A stretch of DNA of 64,000 nt from Alteromonas sp. M12. GTDB lineage: Bacteria; Pseudomonadota; Gammaproteobacteria; Enterobacterales; Alteromonadaceae. Shown here piece after piece: positions 48,807-58,262 of the stretch (position 1 is the stretch's first letter; every line of letters starts with the position of its first letter). Location: assembly GCF_037478005.1 (NCBI RefSeq), contig NZ_CP144164.1, positions 2,232,001 through 2,296,000 of the forward strand. The letters are read 5' to 3'. The notes under the pieces were generated by a model, which did not search any database, was not told where the DNA came from, and saw only the letters and a program-made list of their open reading frames with translations. The position numbers and the translations under genes were made by a program.

Positions 48807-49829
48807 TTGGAGTTTTTATTTCAATATGGTTTATTTGTGGCCAAAGCAGTCACCATTGTGGTCGCAATTTTACTGACAGTAGGCGGTATCGTTGCCCTTG
48901 CTTCAAAGCAAAAACAGGGCAATGGACAGTTAGAAATTAAATCTGTTTCTGAGCAGTTTGAAGAGTTAAAGGAACATGCTCAACATCTCCTTTTAAGTAA
49001 AGAACAACTTAAGAAAAAGCAAAAAGAACAGAAAAAAGCGGATAAAGTCGCTAAAAAGAAAGATGAATCTGACCAAAAGGCGAATTTATTTGTAGTGGAT
49101 TTTAAAGGCTCAATGGATGCCCACGAAGTGGATAGTTTACGCGAAGAAATTACGGCTATTTTATGCGCTGCTCAGCCAAAGGATGAAGTGTTGGTGCGTT
49201 TGGAAAGTGGTGGTGGAGTTGTGCATGGTTATGGATTGGCAGCATCTCAATTACAGCGTCTAAAAGATAAAAATATTCATCTCACCGCTGCGGTCGACAA
49301 AGTGGCGGCAAGTGGTGGTTATATGATGGCCTGTGTGGCGGATAACGTATTAAGTGCTAAATTTGCGATCATAGGTTCAATTGGTGTGATTGCTCAGTTA
49401 CCGAACTTTAATAAGATTTTAAAGAAAAACGATATTGAATTTGAACAACATACCGCAGGGGATTTTAAGCGCACATTGACGTTGTTTGGCGAAAACACTG
49501 ATCAGGGAAGAGACAAGTTTAAGCAAGAACTTGAAGAAGTGCATGTGATGTTTAAAGACTTTGTATCATCTCATCGCTCTGAGCTAGACATTGATAAAGT
49601 GGCTACTGGTGAATACTGGTATGGTAGTCGTGCAAAAGAGCTAGGCTTGGTTGATGCAATTCAAACCTCTGATGACTTTTTAATGAGTAAATTAGAGAGC
49701 CGAAATATTTATTCAGTTAAGTATAGTAAGAAAAAGGGTCTAGCTGAAAAGTTAGGTAAAGCCGCATCTACTGGGATTGAGTCCGCCTTTGTAAAGCTAT
49801 GGTCAAAAAGCCAGACCCTTTTTAAATAA
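48807..49829 (+). CDS. sohB: Inner-membrane serine peptidase SohB (S49 family)
   Basis: This 340-aa S49 peptidase is related to signal peptide peptidase SppA. An N-terminal transmembrane helix (about 7-29) is followed by a lysine-rich coiled segment (62-90) and the protease domain. The catalytic Ser is S169 (VAASGGYMMACVAD) and the Lys is K221 (GDFKRTLTLFGENTDQGRDK); LVRLESGGGVVHGYGLAASQ and IIGSIGVIAQ are also typical. The start is TTG at 48807, supported by a strong AAGGAG 6 nt upstream. It is monocistronic, with a terminator after it. Confidence 0.94.
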   Translation: MEFLFQYGLFVAKAVTIVVAILLTVGGIVALASKQKQGNGQLEIKSVSEQFEELKEHAQHLLLSKEQLKKKQKEQKKADKVAKKKDESDQKANLFVVDFKGSMDAHEVDSLREEITAILCAAQPKDEVLVRLESGGGVVHGYGLAASQLQRLKDKNIHLTAAVDKVAASGGYMMACVADNVLSAKFAIIGSIGVIAQLPNFNKILKKNDIEFEQHTAGDFKRTLTLFGENTDQGRDKFKQELEEVHVMFKDFVSSHRSELDIDKVATGEYWYGSRAKELGLVDAIQTSDDFLMSKLESRNIYSVKYSKKKGLAEKLGKAASTGIESAFVKLWSKSQTLFK

Positions 49830-49871
49830 GAGCTAGTTGCTTAAAATTATAATCGTACAGAGATGGAAATG

Positions 49872-49898
49872 AAAAGAGCGACCTAGGTCGCTCTTTTT
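49872..49898. terminator. Terminator between sohB and the M2 peptidase gene
   Basis: AAAAGAGCGACC pairs with GGTCGCTCTTTT around a 2-base centre, followed by T. It lies between convergent genes and can serve both. Confidence 0.85.
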
Positions 49899-49917
49899 TA
49901 TGCTTAATTTTTAACTG

Positions 49918-51747
49918 TTACCAACCACATTGTCGACCTTGGTTTTGTTCATCTAACCAAGCTTTAAGAGGCTCAAAGTAATCAAGAATGGCGGTGGCAT
50001 CCATTTCAGGTTTGCCGGTTAGGGTTTCCAAGGCTTCTTGCCAAGGTTTGCTTTGACCCATTTCCAACATATTATTCAAAGCTGCTCCGGCTTCTTTGCT
50101 ACCGTATATCGAACAGCGATGAATAGGACCTTTATCACCGGCAATTTCACACAAGCTTCGGTGGAATTGGAACTGTAATATATGAGCTAAGAAATAGCGT
50201 GTATAAGGAGTATTGGCTGGTACATGGTATTTAGCACCTGGATCAAATGCATCGGCAGGGCGATCAACTGGTGCCTTCAAACCTTGATACTTTTCACGTA
50301 GTTCCCACCAAGCTGTGTTGTATTGTTCTGGCGTGACTTCTCCTGAGAATACTTTCCAGCGCCATTGATCAACCATTAACCCAAAAGGTACGAATGCTAT
50401 TTTATCTAAGGCCAGTTTAAGTAACATGCCTATATCATTCGAAGCATCTGGAATAGTATCCACTAAACCGATTTCCTTTAGATATTTTGGGGTAATGGAT
50501 AAAGCAACTGTGTCGCCAATTGCTTCATGAAAGCCGTCATTGGCAGCCCCTTGGTATAGCGCTGGTTGCTTATTATAGGCTCGTTGATAGTAGTTATGGC
50601 CTAACTCGTGATGTATTGTTGAGAAATCTTCACCATTCTTCTGAATACACATCTTAATACGCAGATCTTCTACGTTATCTAAGTTCCAAGCCGAAGCATG
50701 ACATACTGCATCTCTTTCAGTTGGCTGTTTGAACATAGAGCGTTCCCAAAAGGTTTCTGGTAGGGGATCAAAGCCTAACGATGAGAAAAAAGACTCTGCT
50801 TGTTTAACCATCTTAATTTCATCGTAATTGTGCTCTTCCAAGGCTTTGGTTATATCAATTACGTCCATTTTTTGCTCGGGTTTGACGATGTCATAAACAT
50901 TGCCCCAAGATTGCCCCCACATGTTACCTAATAAATGTGCTGGAATAGGTTCATTTTGAGGAACAATGTCTTCACCATATTTCTCGCCTAATTCTGCACG
51001 AACGTGACAATGAAGTGCTTCATAGAATGGTTTTACTTGCCCCCATAAACGGTCAAGCTCTTGGCCAAATGCATCCGCTTCCATGTCGTAGCTGCCGCGC
51101 CACTGTTCGCTTAAATCTTTTTTACCCAGTTCTTGGGCACCCAAGTTCGCAAGTTCAGTTTGCTCCGCATAAAGTGCTTTCATTGGTGGAGACACTTGGC
51201 GCCAACCTTCCCACATTTCTAAAAGTAGCTTAGGGTCACGCTCAGTTGCCATAATGTTAGACATTTCAGGAAGACTGAAACATTCATCTTCAGTACGGCA
51301 ATATTTACCTGCGCCGTACATGCCTCCTAACTCAGACCCTATCTGGGCTAAACGCGCAGACTTCTCTGGATCTCCAGGGGCAGGCATCACCAAGATATTA
51401 GACATTAAATTAAGCTTACGTCGTGTATCTGCATCAACTTCAACAGAATTAAATTTTGCAGCCTCTTTGGCATAACTGGTCGCTTTGGAAGTAACTTTTT
51501 CGTTAAAATAGGCACTTAACGCAGCAGTATCTTGGTTAATGTATGTTTGATAGGCCCACTCAGCCTGAGCTGCAGGTACTAACATTTCTGCAAGATCTTG
51601 TTGCGCTTTTTCAACAAACTGCTGCGCATCTTTTTTAGTTAAAGCTTGAGGTTCAGACTGTGAGGAGGCTTCTTGTTTATCCCCACATGCAGCCAAACCT
51701 AAGGCAGCAATAACAAATAGTGCACTTTGAGTGCGTTTGAAAGTCAT
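49918..51747 (-). CDS. M2-family (ACE-like) zinc peptidyl-dipeptidase, lipoprotein
   Basis: This 609-aa homologue of angiotensin-converting enzyme is a zinc peptidyl-dipeptidase that clips dipeptides from C-termini. The zinc site is HELGH (H380, E381, H384) in STIHHELGHNYYQRAYNKQP, with the third ligand in NDGFHEAIGDTVALS. It has an N-terminal signal peptide and lipobox LAAC near C21, so it is a membrane-attached periplasmic or surface lipoprotein. Length and motif order match bacterial M2 peptidases known from Xanthomonadales, Shewanella and Alteromonadales. It probably works in peptide nutrient use. It lies downstream of the small gene at 51827 but is separated by a terminator. Confidence 0.93.
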   Translation of the reverse strand: MTFKRTQSALFVIAALGLAACGDKQEASSQSEPQALTKKDAQQFVEKAQQDLAEMLVPAAQAEWAYQTYINQDTAALSAYFNEKVTSKATSYAKEAAKFNSVEVDADTRRKLNLMSNILVMPAPGDPEKSARLAQIGSELGGMYGAGKYCRTEDECFSLPEMSNIMATERDPKLLLEMWEGWRQVSPPMKALYAEQTELANLGAQELGKKDLSEQWRGSYDMEADAFGQELDRLWGQVKPFYEALHCHVRAELGEKYGEDIVPQNEPIPAHLLGNMWGQSWGNVYDIVKPEQKMDVIDITKALEEHNYDEIKMVKQAESFFSSLGFDPLPETFWERSMFKQPTERDAVCHASAWNLDNVEDLRIKMCIQKNGEDFSTIHHELGHNYYQRAYNKQPALYQGAANDGFHEAIGDTVALSITPKYLKEIGLVDTIPDASNDIGMLLKLALDKIAFVPFGLMVDQWRWKVFSGEVTPEQYNTAWWELREKYQGLKAPVDRPADAFDPGAKYHVPANTPYTRYFLAHILQFQFHRSLCEIAGDKGPIHRCSIYGSKEAGAALNNMLEMGQSKPWQEALETLTGKPEMDATAILDYFEPLKAWLDEQNQGRQCGW

Positions 51748-51773
51748 GTGTTTTTCCTTTTAAAAACAGAAAT

Positions 51774-51795
51774 GAAAAAGCGGCTAATAAGCCGC
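51774..51795 (-). terminator. Terminator of the small basic protein gene
   Basis: On the minus strand GCGGCT pairs with AGCCGC around TATT and is followed by TTTTTC. It lies 32 bp after the stop of the gene at 51827. Confidence 0.75.
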
Positions 51796-51826
51796 CTAAA
51801 TCGTTTATCACCTAGCATTGTACAAA

Positions 51827-52165
51827 TTAACGTGGCAGTTTTGAACCAGGATTTTGCGCCATAATCTGATCTTGCCAATATTGTTTAACAGAGAAACTGC
51901 TTTTTGATTTAGCTTTCTTGGTTGCCTTTGCTTTTGCCGCAGGTTGCTTTTGTTGTTTAGCCGTTTTGTTTTCAACCGGTTCAACTTTAGAGTCACTTGA
52001 TTCAAGTTCAGTAATCATTTCTTCGAGAGCTGACAAACGGACATTTTTACCGCCGTCGACACTGTACCAACCGCCTTTTGCTTCTATTGTCGGCGCTTTG
52101 CCGTGGGCGGATTTATATGCTTCGGTAAATTTCTCGATAACCTGTTCTTTGTCCAGTTTGCTCAT
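51827..52165 (-). CDS. Small Lys/Ala-rich protein of unknown function
   Basis: This protein is 112 aa from the ATG at 52165. It begins with MSKLDKEQVIEKFTEAYKSA, then GKAPTIEAKGGWYSVDGGKN, a possible small folded module. A low-complexity basic linker (about 65-95, with KQPAAKAKATKKAKSKSSF) and a short tail ending NPGSKLPR follow. The open frame reaches 52255, but the upstream stretch repeats an MSKLD start and has poor composition. The basic linker suggests nucleic-acid contact (inference). I do not recognise a named family. It is divergent from ybgI. Confidence 0.65.
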   Translation of the reverse strand: MSKLDKEQVIEKFTEAYKSAHGKAPTIEAKGGWYSVDGGKNVRLSALEEMITELESSDSKVEPVENKTAKQQKQPAAKAKATKKAKSKSSFSVKQYWQDQIMAQNPGSKLPR

Positions 52166-52294
52166 CGTAGGGTCTACACCTTTTTTGCTAAAAATAATTG
52201 ATATTGTTGAAATGCTTTTATACCGTGTTTTCAGAAAGATGTCTAATTTCGACATTTATGTGTATAAAATGCTATTAAATTGTAAAGAGTGAAT

Positions 52295-53056
52295 ATGAGC
52301 ATCAATAATCAAACGTTGTTAAGCCACCTTAATCAGCTGCTAAAACCAGAAAAAGTTAAGGATTATTGTCCTAATGGGTTACAAGTAGAAGGCGTGTCTG
52401 AAATTAGCAAGATTGTTACTGGGGTAACGGCCTGTCAGGCACTAATTGACCGTGCTGTTGAGTTGAACGCAGATGCAATTTTTGTTCACCATGGCTATTT
52501 TTGGCGTGGTGAAAATCCCTGTATTGTTGGCATGAAACGTCAAAGAATTAAGCAGCTTATTAATCACGATATTAATCTTTACGGATATCATTTACCGCTG
52601 GATATTCACCCAGAATTAGGTAATAACGCGCAATTAGCAAAAAGGTTAAATATAGAAGTCATCGGAGGTTTGGAACAACAAAATCCGCAAAGCGTCGCCA
52701 TGCATGGGCAATTCGAAACACCATTAACCTTGCAGCAATTGGCTAAAACTGTTGAGCAGTCATTACAACGTACACCACAAATCATTAGTGCTGGTGAGCA
52801 CAGTATAAAATCAATTGGTTGGTGCACAGGCGGCGGCCAAAGTTATATTGAAATGGCAGCAGAGCAGGGCATAGATGCGTTTATCAGTGGCGAAATATCT
52901 GAACAAACGGTGCATGTCGCCAGGGAGATGGGGATCCATTTTATCGCCGCCGGCCACCACGCAACGGAACGTTATGGAGCCAAAGCCTTAGGCGAGTATT
53001 TGGCCAAATCCTTTGATTTAGACGTGACTTTTGTGGATATTGATAATCCGGTATAG
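52295..53056 (+). CDS. ybgI: Nif3-like dinuclear metal-centre protein (YbgI)
   Basis: This 253-aa Nif3/YbgI family protein folds as a hexameric toroid with two metal ions and has been linked to GTP cyclohydrolase-like hydrolase activity; its role remains unclear. Motifs are DYCPNGLQVEGVSEISKIVT, the metal site AIFVHHGYFWRGENP, YGYHLPLDIHPELGNNAQLA, SIGWCTGGGQSYIEMAAEQG and FIAAGHHATERYGAKALGEY. I use the ATG at 52295, with AAAGAG upstream, rather than the in-frame GTG at 52289. It is short-form, without the middle insertion domain. Confidence 0.92.
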   Translation: MSINNQTLLSHLNQLLKPEKVKDYCPNGLQVEGVSEISKIVTGVTACQALIDRAVELNADAIFVHHGYFWRGENPCIVGMKRQRIKQLINHDINLYGYHLPLDIHPELGNNAQLAKRLNIEVIGGLEQQNPQSVAMHGQFETPLTLQQLAKTVEQSLQRTPQIISAGEHSIKSIGWCTGGGQSYIEMAAEQGIDAFISGEISEQTVHVAREMGIHFIAAGHHATERYGAKALGEYLAKSFDLDVTFVDIDNPV

Positions 53057-53067
53057 TCACCAACAGG

Positions 53068-53826
53068 TTAGAACCAACTTTTTACTTTGACCCAAGTATT
53101 TCCCATCCATTCATACCACCAGCGCTCAAACTTGTATACGTTTTGGGCGTTTGGTAGCAAGTATCCGCTGTCGCCATCCTCAGAATCACGCACCAGGTGT
53201 TCCGTTGGCGCGGCAATAGGTTTTAAACCTTGTTGTTCAAACAAATTAACTGCCCGTTTCATGTGAGAGGCTGATGTGACTAAGGCAAATGCTTTATTAT
53301 TTAGGGTGGCGCGCAAATTTGCCGCTTCTTCTTCGGTATCTTTGGATAACGAAACCTCGATAATGCGATTTGAAGGGACTCCCATTGCAATCAAAAATTG
53401 TGCATTCATATAGGCGTTACTGAATGTTTGGCGTCCTACATTTCCCGACGTCACTATTTTTGCCTGTGGATTATATTGCAATATTCTAATCGCCTCAGTC
53501 GCTCTTATTAGCGAACAAGGAGAAAGTTGAGACGTAATAGGGACAGCTCTATCATTGACATGGCCACAGCCGAGTACGACGATATATTCGACCTTTTTAG
53601 CAAGATCGTATTGTGGATATTGACGTTCTAAGGAATGCAATAGCGTATTTGGCAATGGCGCAAAAGAAACCAATATAAAACCGATGACTCCCGCACTCAA
53701 AAACACATTGGCTTTAGCGTATTTTTTCCGCCAGATATAGAAAATAGCGATTAACAAAAGCAATAGAATAATCGGAAGTGGCATTAAGAATACACCGATA
53801 AACTTTTTAATTAAGAACAAATCCAC
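53068..53826 (-). CDS. elyC: Envelope biogenesis factor ElyC (DUF218)
   Basis: This 252-aa inner-membrane protein has two N-terminal helices (about 10-30 and 40-58) followed by a periplasmic DUF218/YdcF domain. ElyC (YcbC) acts in undecaprenyl-phosphate and peptidoglycan precursor metabolism in E. coli. Motifs are YIVVLGCGHVNDRAVPITSQ, IRATEAIRILQYNPQAKIVT, LSKDTEEEAANLR, ALVTSASHMKRAVNLFEQQG and ending WYEWMGNTWVKVKSWF. It is convergent with ybgI and divergent from cmoM. In E. coli elyC is also divergent from cmoM, so the order is conserved. Confidence 0.92.
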   Translation of the reverse strand: MDLFLIKKFIGVFLMPLPIILLLLLIAIFYIWRKKYAKANVFLSAGVIGFILVSFAPLPNTLLHSLERQYPQYDLAKKVEYIVVLGCGHVNDRAVPITSQLSPCSLIRATEAIRILQYNPQAKIVTSGNVGRQTFSNAYMNAQFLIAMGVPSNRIIEVSLSKDTEEEAANLRATLNNKAFALVTSASHMKRAVNLFEQQGLKPIAAPTEHLVRDSEDGDSGYLLPNAQNVYKFERWWYEWMGNTWVKVKSWF

Positions 53827-53892
53827 GTAAAATGATCTCCAATGAAGTCACTAAGAGTGAACGCAACTCGTTCACCCCAATATTATAATCCT

Positions 53893-54648
53893 ATGAGTAA
53901 AAATTCAGATCAAAGCTTTGATTCGTTGATGGATAAATTTGCCAACAATATTTATGGTTCGAGTAAAGGTAAACTGCGCCATGAATTGTTAGTTAATAAC
54001 CTGCACGATTATATCAAGCTTGCAAATAAACCGCTCGATATAATCGATGTTGGTGGTGGCACAGGGATTATGAGTAAGGTAATGCTAGAGTTGGGGCATA
54101 CCCTTACGTTTAATGACTTGTCGGCTGAAGCAGTTGAAATGGCAAAGGAAAACTTGGCTGAATTTGATGATGTGACTTTTGTTTGTGGTTCTCTAAATGA
54201 CTTACCACCTAACAAAACCTATGACTTGGTGATTTGCCACGCTGTTTTAGAGTGGTTGAATTCACCGTTTGAAGCTATTACCGCATTGGTGTCTCAAGTC
54301 AAGCCAGGTGGCATTTTGTCGTTAAGCTTTTTTAATAAAGATGCGCACCGCTTCGGTAATCTCCTTTATGGTAATTTTGATTATGTTGCTGCTGACATGA
54401 AAAATAAAAACACAGTGAGATTGAATCCTAACAATGCGTTAGAACCAAAAAAAGTCATAAGTCACTTACAAAACTTGCCAGTAGAGATTATAAGCAGTGC
54501 AGGGATTCGGTGTTTTCATGATTATTTGAAAGATACAACGAAACAGCAAGACGAATATGAAAATATAAAAGCAGCGGAAATAAAATATGGCCATACCGAA
54601 CCCTACAAATGGTTAGGTAAATATTTCCACCTTATTGTTCGTTGTTAA
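53893..54648 (+). CDS. cmoM: tRNA 5-carboxymethoxyuridine methyltransferase
   Basis: This SAM-dependent methyltransferase (formerly SmtA) makes mcmo5U34 in tRNA. It has IDVGGGTGIMSKVMLELGH (SAM motif I), CHAVLEWLNSPFEAITALVS, KPGGILSLSFFNKDAHRFGN and GIRCFHDYL, all matching CmoM. I chose the ATG at 53893, because the protein then starts just like E. coli CmoM; the frame is open to an ATG at 53842, and neither has a convincing ribosome-binding site. Neighbour elyC supports the assignment by conserved order. Confidence 0.92.
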   Translation: MSKNSDQSFDSLMDKFANNIYGSSKGKLRHELLVNNLHDYIKLANKPLDIIDVGGGTGIMSKVMLELGHTLTFNDLSAEAVEMAKENLAEFDDVTFVCGSLNDLPPNKTYDLVICHAVLEWLNSPFEAITALVSQVKPGGILSLSFFNKDAHRFGNLLYGNFDYVAADMKNKNTVRLNPNNALEPKKVISHLQNLPVEIISSAGIRCFHDYLKDTTKQQDEYENIKAAEIKYGHTEPYKWLGKYFHLIVRC

Positions 54649-54702
54649 AGTTGGCTTTAACAAAAACACATATGTTAAGCATCCATGCTCAATGAATCGG
54701 AT

Positions 54703-55692
54703 TTAGACTAAGAATGTGTGGGGATCTGATTGTTGTTTATCCATTAGCGCAATATTGTTAAGGGTCGTTTGCGCAATTTGTTGTAATGCCTCGTCGGTGA
54801 AAAAACCTTGATGGCCAGTAATTAGAACATTGGGAAACCCTACTAATCTATCAAATACGTCGTCTTGCATTATTTCCCAAGATTTATCTTCAAAAAAGAG
54901 GTCTGATTCCATTTCGTATACATCTAAGCCTAATTGACCAATTTTTCGCGACTTTAGAGCCCTGATCACAGCTTTACTATCTACCAAACCGCCACGAGAA
55001 GTATTAATTAGCATAACACCATCTTTCATTTTGCTAATTGAATCATCGTTTATCATGTGTTGGCTTTCATTTGTTAGCGGGCAATGCAGACTTATGATAT
55101 CTGAGTCGCACAGCAGGGTGTCGAGGGAAACAAAAGTGATGTCCTTTTGGTCGCTAGTTTGCGTGATGGGGTCATAACAGATTACTTTGCAGCCCAGTCC
55201 CAAAAGTATGTTAGCAGTACATTTTCCTATTTTTCCGTAACCCACAATACCTGCAGTTTTGCCATGAAAGTTGAAGCCAATTAATCCGTTAAGACTAAAG
55301 TTGTTCTCGCGAACGCGGTTGTAAGCTTTATGCAATTTTCTATTTAACGTCATCATTAACGCAACAGTATGTTCAGCCACAGCTTCAGGAGAATAGGCAG
55401 GAACGCGAGATACCCTTATTCCAAGTTGTTTTGCCTTTTGTAGATCAACATTATTGAAACCAGCACAGCGCAATGCAATGTGTTTTATACCCATTTCTTT
55501 TAGCTGTTCAATAACTTGACTGTCAACTTGGTCATTCACAAAAACACATATTGCTTCGTATCCCTGACATAAAGCAACGGTATCAATGGATAACCTCGCT
55601 TCTTGAAAGTCTAAGGTGAAATTATACAGCGTATTTTGTTTGTTAAAGTAACTAATATCATGCGATTTACTACTGAAAAAAAGTGTTTTCAT
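54703..55692 (-). CDS. ldhA: D-2-hydroxyacid dehydrogenase, probable D-lactate dehydrogenase
   Basis: This 329-aa NAD-dependent enzyme has the length of E. coli LdhA (329). It probably reduces pyruvate to D-lactate. The Rossmann motif is AGIVGYGKIGKCTANILLGL, with catalytic Arg in INTSRGGLVDSKAVI, Glu in LGLDVYEMESDLFFED and His in ITGHQGFFTDEALQQIAQTT. FNNVDLQKAKQLGIRVSRVP is typical of the LdhA subgroup. It is followed by an AT-rich gap and lies downstream of the glutathione peroxidase gene, 51 bp away. Confidence 0.9.
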   Translation of the reverse strand: MKTLFFSSKSHDISYFNKQNTLYNFTLDFQEARLSIDTVALCQGYEAICVFVNDQVDSQVIEQLKEMGIKHIALRCAGFNNVDLQKAKQLGIRVSRVPAYSPEAVAEHTVALMMTLNRKLHKAYNRVRENNFSLNGLIGFNFHGKTAGIVGYGKIGKCTANILLGLGCKVICYDPITQTSDQKDITFVSLDTLLCDSDIISLHCPLTNESQHMINDDSISKMKDGVMLINTSRGGLVDSKAVIRALKSRKIGQLGLDVYEMESDLFFEDKSWEIMQDDVFDRLVGFPNVLITGHQGFFTDEALQQIAQTTLNNIALMDKQQSDPHTFLV

Positions 55693-55743
55693 TCTGCTAG
55701 TCCCTTGTGCGCAAGTTGTGATTTTGGGATGACAAAAAGCGAT

Positions 55744-56226
55744 TTACAATAATGCTTCGATGTCTTTTTGAATCGCTTCGGGTTTTGTTTTGGGAGCGTA
55801 TCTTGCCAGTACTTTGCCTTCTTTATTGACCAAAAATTTTGTAAAATTCCATTTGACACTTTTACTTCCTAACACCCCAGGAGCTTCAGCTTTGAGGAAT
55901 TCATAAAGTGGTGATGCGTCTTTACCATTAACATCTGACTTTTTAAATAACGGAAAGTCGACATTAAAATTTAAACTACAAAACTGTTCTATTTCAGAGT
56001 CTGAACCAGGCTCTTGATGACCAAATTGATCGCATGGAAATCCAAGAATTTCTAATCCTTGTGACTTGTATTTTGTGTAAAGTGATTGTAATCCATCATA
56101 TTGAGGAGTGAAGCCACATTTACTTGCGGTGTTGACTATCAATAGAACTTTGCCCTTATAATCGGAAAGCTCTTTTATTTCACCGTTATTCATGGGCATT
56201 TGAAAGTCGTAAATCGTATTTGGCAT
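55744..56226 (-). CDS. btuE: Glutathione peroxidase family thiol peroxidase
   Basis: This 160-aa peroxidase reduces hydroperoxides using glutathione or thioredoxin. The peroxidatic residue is Cys (C37 in NTASKCGFTPQYDGL), not selenocysteine. The conserved Gln is in LGFPCDQFGHQEPGSDSEI and the Trp in SVKWNFTKFLVNKEG. A resolving Cys probably sits in LGFPC or SLNF nearby. The length equals the short bacterial members such as BtuE (183) minus a few loops. It is probably transcribed with the ldhA-like gene downstream. Confidence 0.92.
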   Translation of the reverse strand: MPNTIYDFQMPMNNGEIKELSDYKGKVLLIVNTASKCGFTPQYDGLQSLYTKYKSQGLEILGFPCDQFGHQEPGSDSEIEQFCSLNFNVDFPLFKKSDVNGKDASPLYEFLKAEAPGVLGSKSVKWNFTKFLVNKEGKVLARYAPKTKPEAIQKDIEALL

Positions 56227-56391
56227 AATTTTCTCGTTTATATTTTTAATGTCGCTAGGGATTGGATACTTAGGTTGAAATTTCGCGTATTAAGCTAGCA
56301 TTGTTTAAGTAATATATCATGGTGATAGATAGGAAGCAGATCAATAGAGCATTTTTATTTAGGTTTAATTTTGTACTGTTTTTATCGTACT

Positions 56392-56427
56392 AAAAGATGA
56401 TTTAGGTAACGTCCTAAATCATCTTTT
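56392..56427 (-). terminator. Terminator of the FapA-like gene
   Basis: AAAAGATGATTTAGG (56392-56406) pairs perfectly with CCTAAATCATCTTTT (56413-56427), a 15-bp stem with a 6-base loop. It lies just after the fapA-like stop on the minus strand. Confidence 0.85.
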
Positions 56428-56435
56428 TATGTGAA

Positions 56436-58091
56436 TTACACAAGAGGTTCGTAATTCCATTGATGTCCCGCATAATGGACCTTCGCTTTTGCATATTCTC
56501 GTTCAGCACGCCAAGTGCGGTTATTGAGTTTAACCACTACACCAGCGTACAAACGTTTATTGGCAATGAGTTTAATATCCTGCTGATAGGATTCTTTTGC
56601 CAATTTCATTTTTTCACACTTAGCCTCTAACCATTCCAATAATTGAGACTCGTTTTTGAACATTTCCTCTGCTTCTTTAAACTTACGTTGTAATTCTGGA
56701 TGGATTTTTTTGCCGCGCATTAACTCGAATTTACCCCTGTGGCGAAGGTTATTATCGCGCAGTTGCAATAAAAGCTCATCAACAGTGTCTTTTCTTTCCA
56801 GCAGAGTATTAAAGCCGTGGCTGAAATCAATATTCAGGTGGCTTCCAGATACAGCGCCAAGAGTGCCTGCGGTTATTGCACCTTTGCACTGAATATCACA
56901 GGCGAATAAGTTCCCATTTGGTTTATCAATAGGACCAACAGTGACACTACCACCGCAATTGATTTTACTGTAAGCCAATTGACGACCAATGGTGACATTT
57001 CCACTACACTGCACATTAAGACCTTGACCATGTTGCACATGGACGCTGCCCTCGGCTATTAACTTAGTACTAAATTCGGTGCTATGTTCATTGACTTTGC
57101 CCATGGCTCCTTCCGTTATGATGATATCGCCACCTGCTTTGATGGTTGCTGATTCAACAAAGCCATTGATCGTGACATCACCGCTGGCGGTAATTTCCAT
57201 CTTTTCAGTAACATCGCCATTTACCAGCACCGCACCATCGTATTTAATATTACCTGTGCCTACATTTACACCTTTACAAATGAAGGTATCATCAACCCAC
57301 ATTTTGCCGTTTTGAAACTTTGGCATGCCGGTTATAGCAGCTAGATATAAATTTTCATCCTGATCGCTACTCTTGATACCTTCACCTGGTTTGAATTTAA
57401 TCCAATTGCCAGGTTTAGGGGCAATTATTCCACCTTTAACGGTAAATCCACTGCGGCCTTTAGTAGGAGCGATTCGTCGTAACACTTCTGTATTGGCTTT
57501 GACACAAATGACATCACCTAAATTACGCATGTCTACGCGAGTAGAGCCACTTGACTGTGGTTTAAGAATTCTTTCTAGTGCATTAGGGACCAATGGGTTC
57601 AATTTAGAATCTTTGCCATTTTTCACCGGCAGGCCTTTTGCTACTAAGTCTTCAATGATTGAACCCGGTTTTGCCGCTTTTGCTTTTGTTGCAATTTCAT
57701 TGATGGTTTTATCACTTAGGCCTCTTACAACCCCTTTATCATTTGCTATTTTGACTAATTCACTAGCCGTAGGGGAATGACCTCCATATGCGGCAGTGAC
57801 AGAGATAAAAGCCACCATGTCATTGTCTTCAATGCGAAATTTCACTGTCGCATCTTTTTTCTCCGCAATAACTTCGCTAATAACCTCATAGCTGCCTTCT
57901 TTTCGGGCTTTGGTCAATAAATCATTGGCATTAATGACATTTTCATCAGATAAATACAAAGCTGAATAGTTGCTGTTATTAAAACTATTAATAAGGGATT
58001 TCACGTCTATATTGGGCGCTACTTCGCTTGGATTTATGAGTAAGCTTAAAAACGTTCCACTGTCATCAAGCCTAAAATTAATGCCTTTCAT
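56436..58091 (-). CDS. FapA/DUF342 family protein
   Basis: This 551-aa protein belongs to the FapA (DUF342) group. The family is best known for polar, flagellar or sporulation-linked assembly roles in Vibrio and Bacillus. An N-terminal domain (to about 175) precedes a right-handed beta-helix made of GxVxIxGxV-like turns (about 275-405, for example AVLVNGDVTEKMEITASGDV), then a C-terminal coiled region (about 430-530). The start is ATG 58091, since AGGTGG lies 5 nt upstream; the frame opens at a GTG at 58100. No flagellar or pili genes adjoin it here. The function is unassigned. Confidence 0.88.
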   Translation of the reverse strand: MKGINFRLDDSGTFLSLLINPSEVAPNIDVKSLINSFNNSNYSALYLSDENVINANDLLTKARKEGSYEVISEVIAEKKDATVKFRIEDNDMVAFISVTAAYGGHSPTASELVKIANDKGVVRGLSDKTINEIATKAKAAKPGSIIEDLVAKGLPVKNGKDSKLNPLVPNALERILKPQSSGSTRVDMRNLGDVICVKANTEVLRRIAPTKGRSGFTVKGGIIAPKPGNWIKFKPGEGIKSSDQDENLYLAAITGMPKFQNGKMWVDDTFICKGVNVGTGNIKYDGAVLVNGDVTEKMEITASGDVTINGFVESATIKAGGDIIITEGAMGKVNEHSTEFSTKLIAEGSVHVQHGQGLNVQCSGNVTIGRQLAYSKINCGGSVTVGPIDKPNGNLFACDIQCKGAITAGTLGAVSGSHLNIDFSHGFNTLLERKDTVDELLLQLRDNNLRHRGKFELMRGKKIHPELQRKFKEAEEMFKNESQLLEWLEAKCEKMKLAKESYQQDIKLIANKRLYAGVVVKLNNRTWRAEREYAKAKVHYAGHQWNYEPLV

Positions 58092-58262
58092 TACTACCAC
58101 CTGAAATTAATCCGATCTATTTGTTACTGCTGTATCGACTATATTTATGAATATATTAATTATAGACAAAATATACCATTAGGTTCGTCAGCTTACTTTG
58201 ATTTTTCTGCGCATTAGCCAAATTTATATTTGGCGCTAAAAAATGTTTTCTGTTTTTCATAA

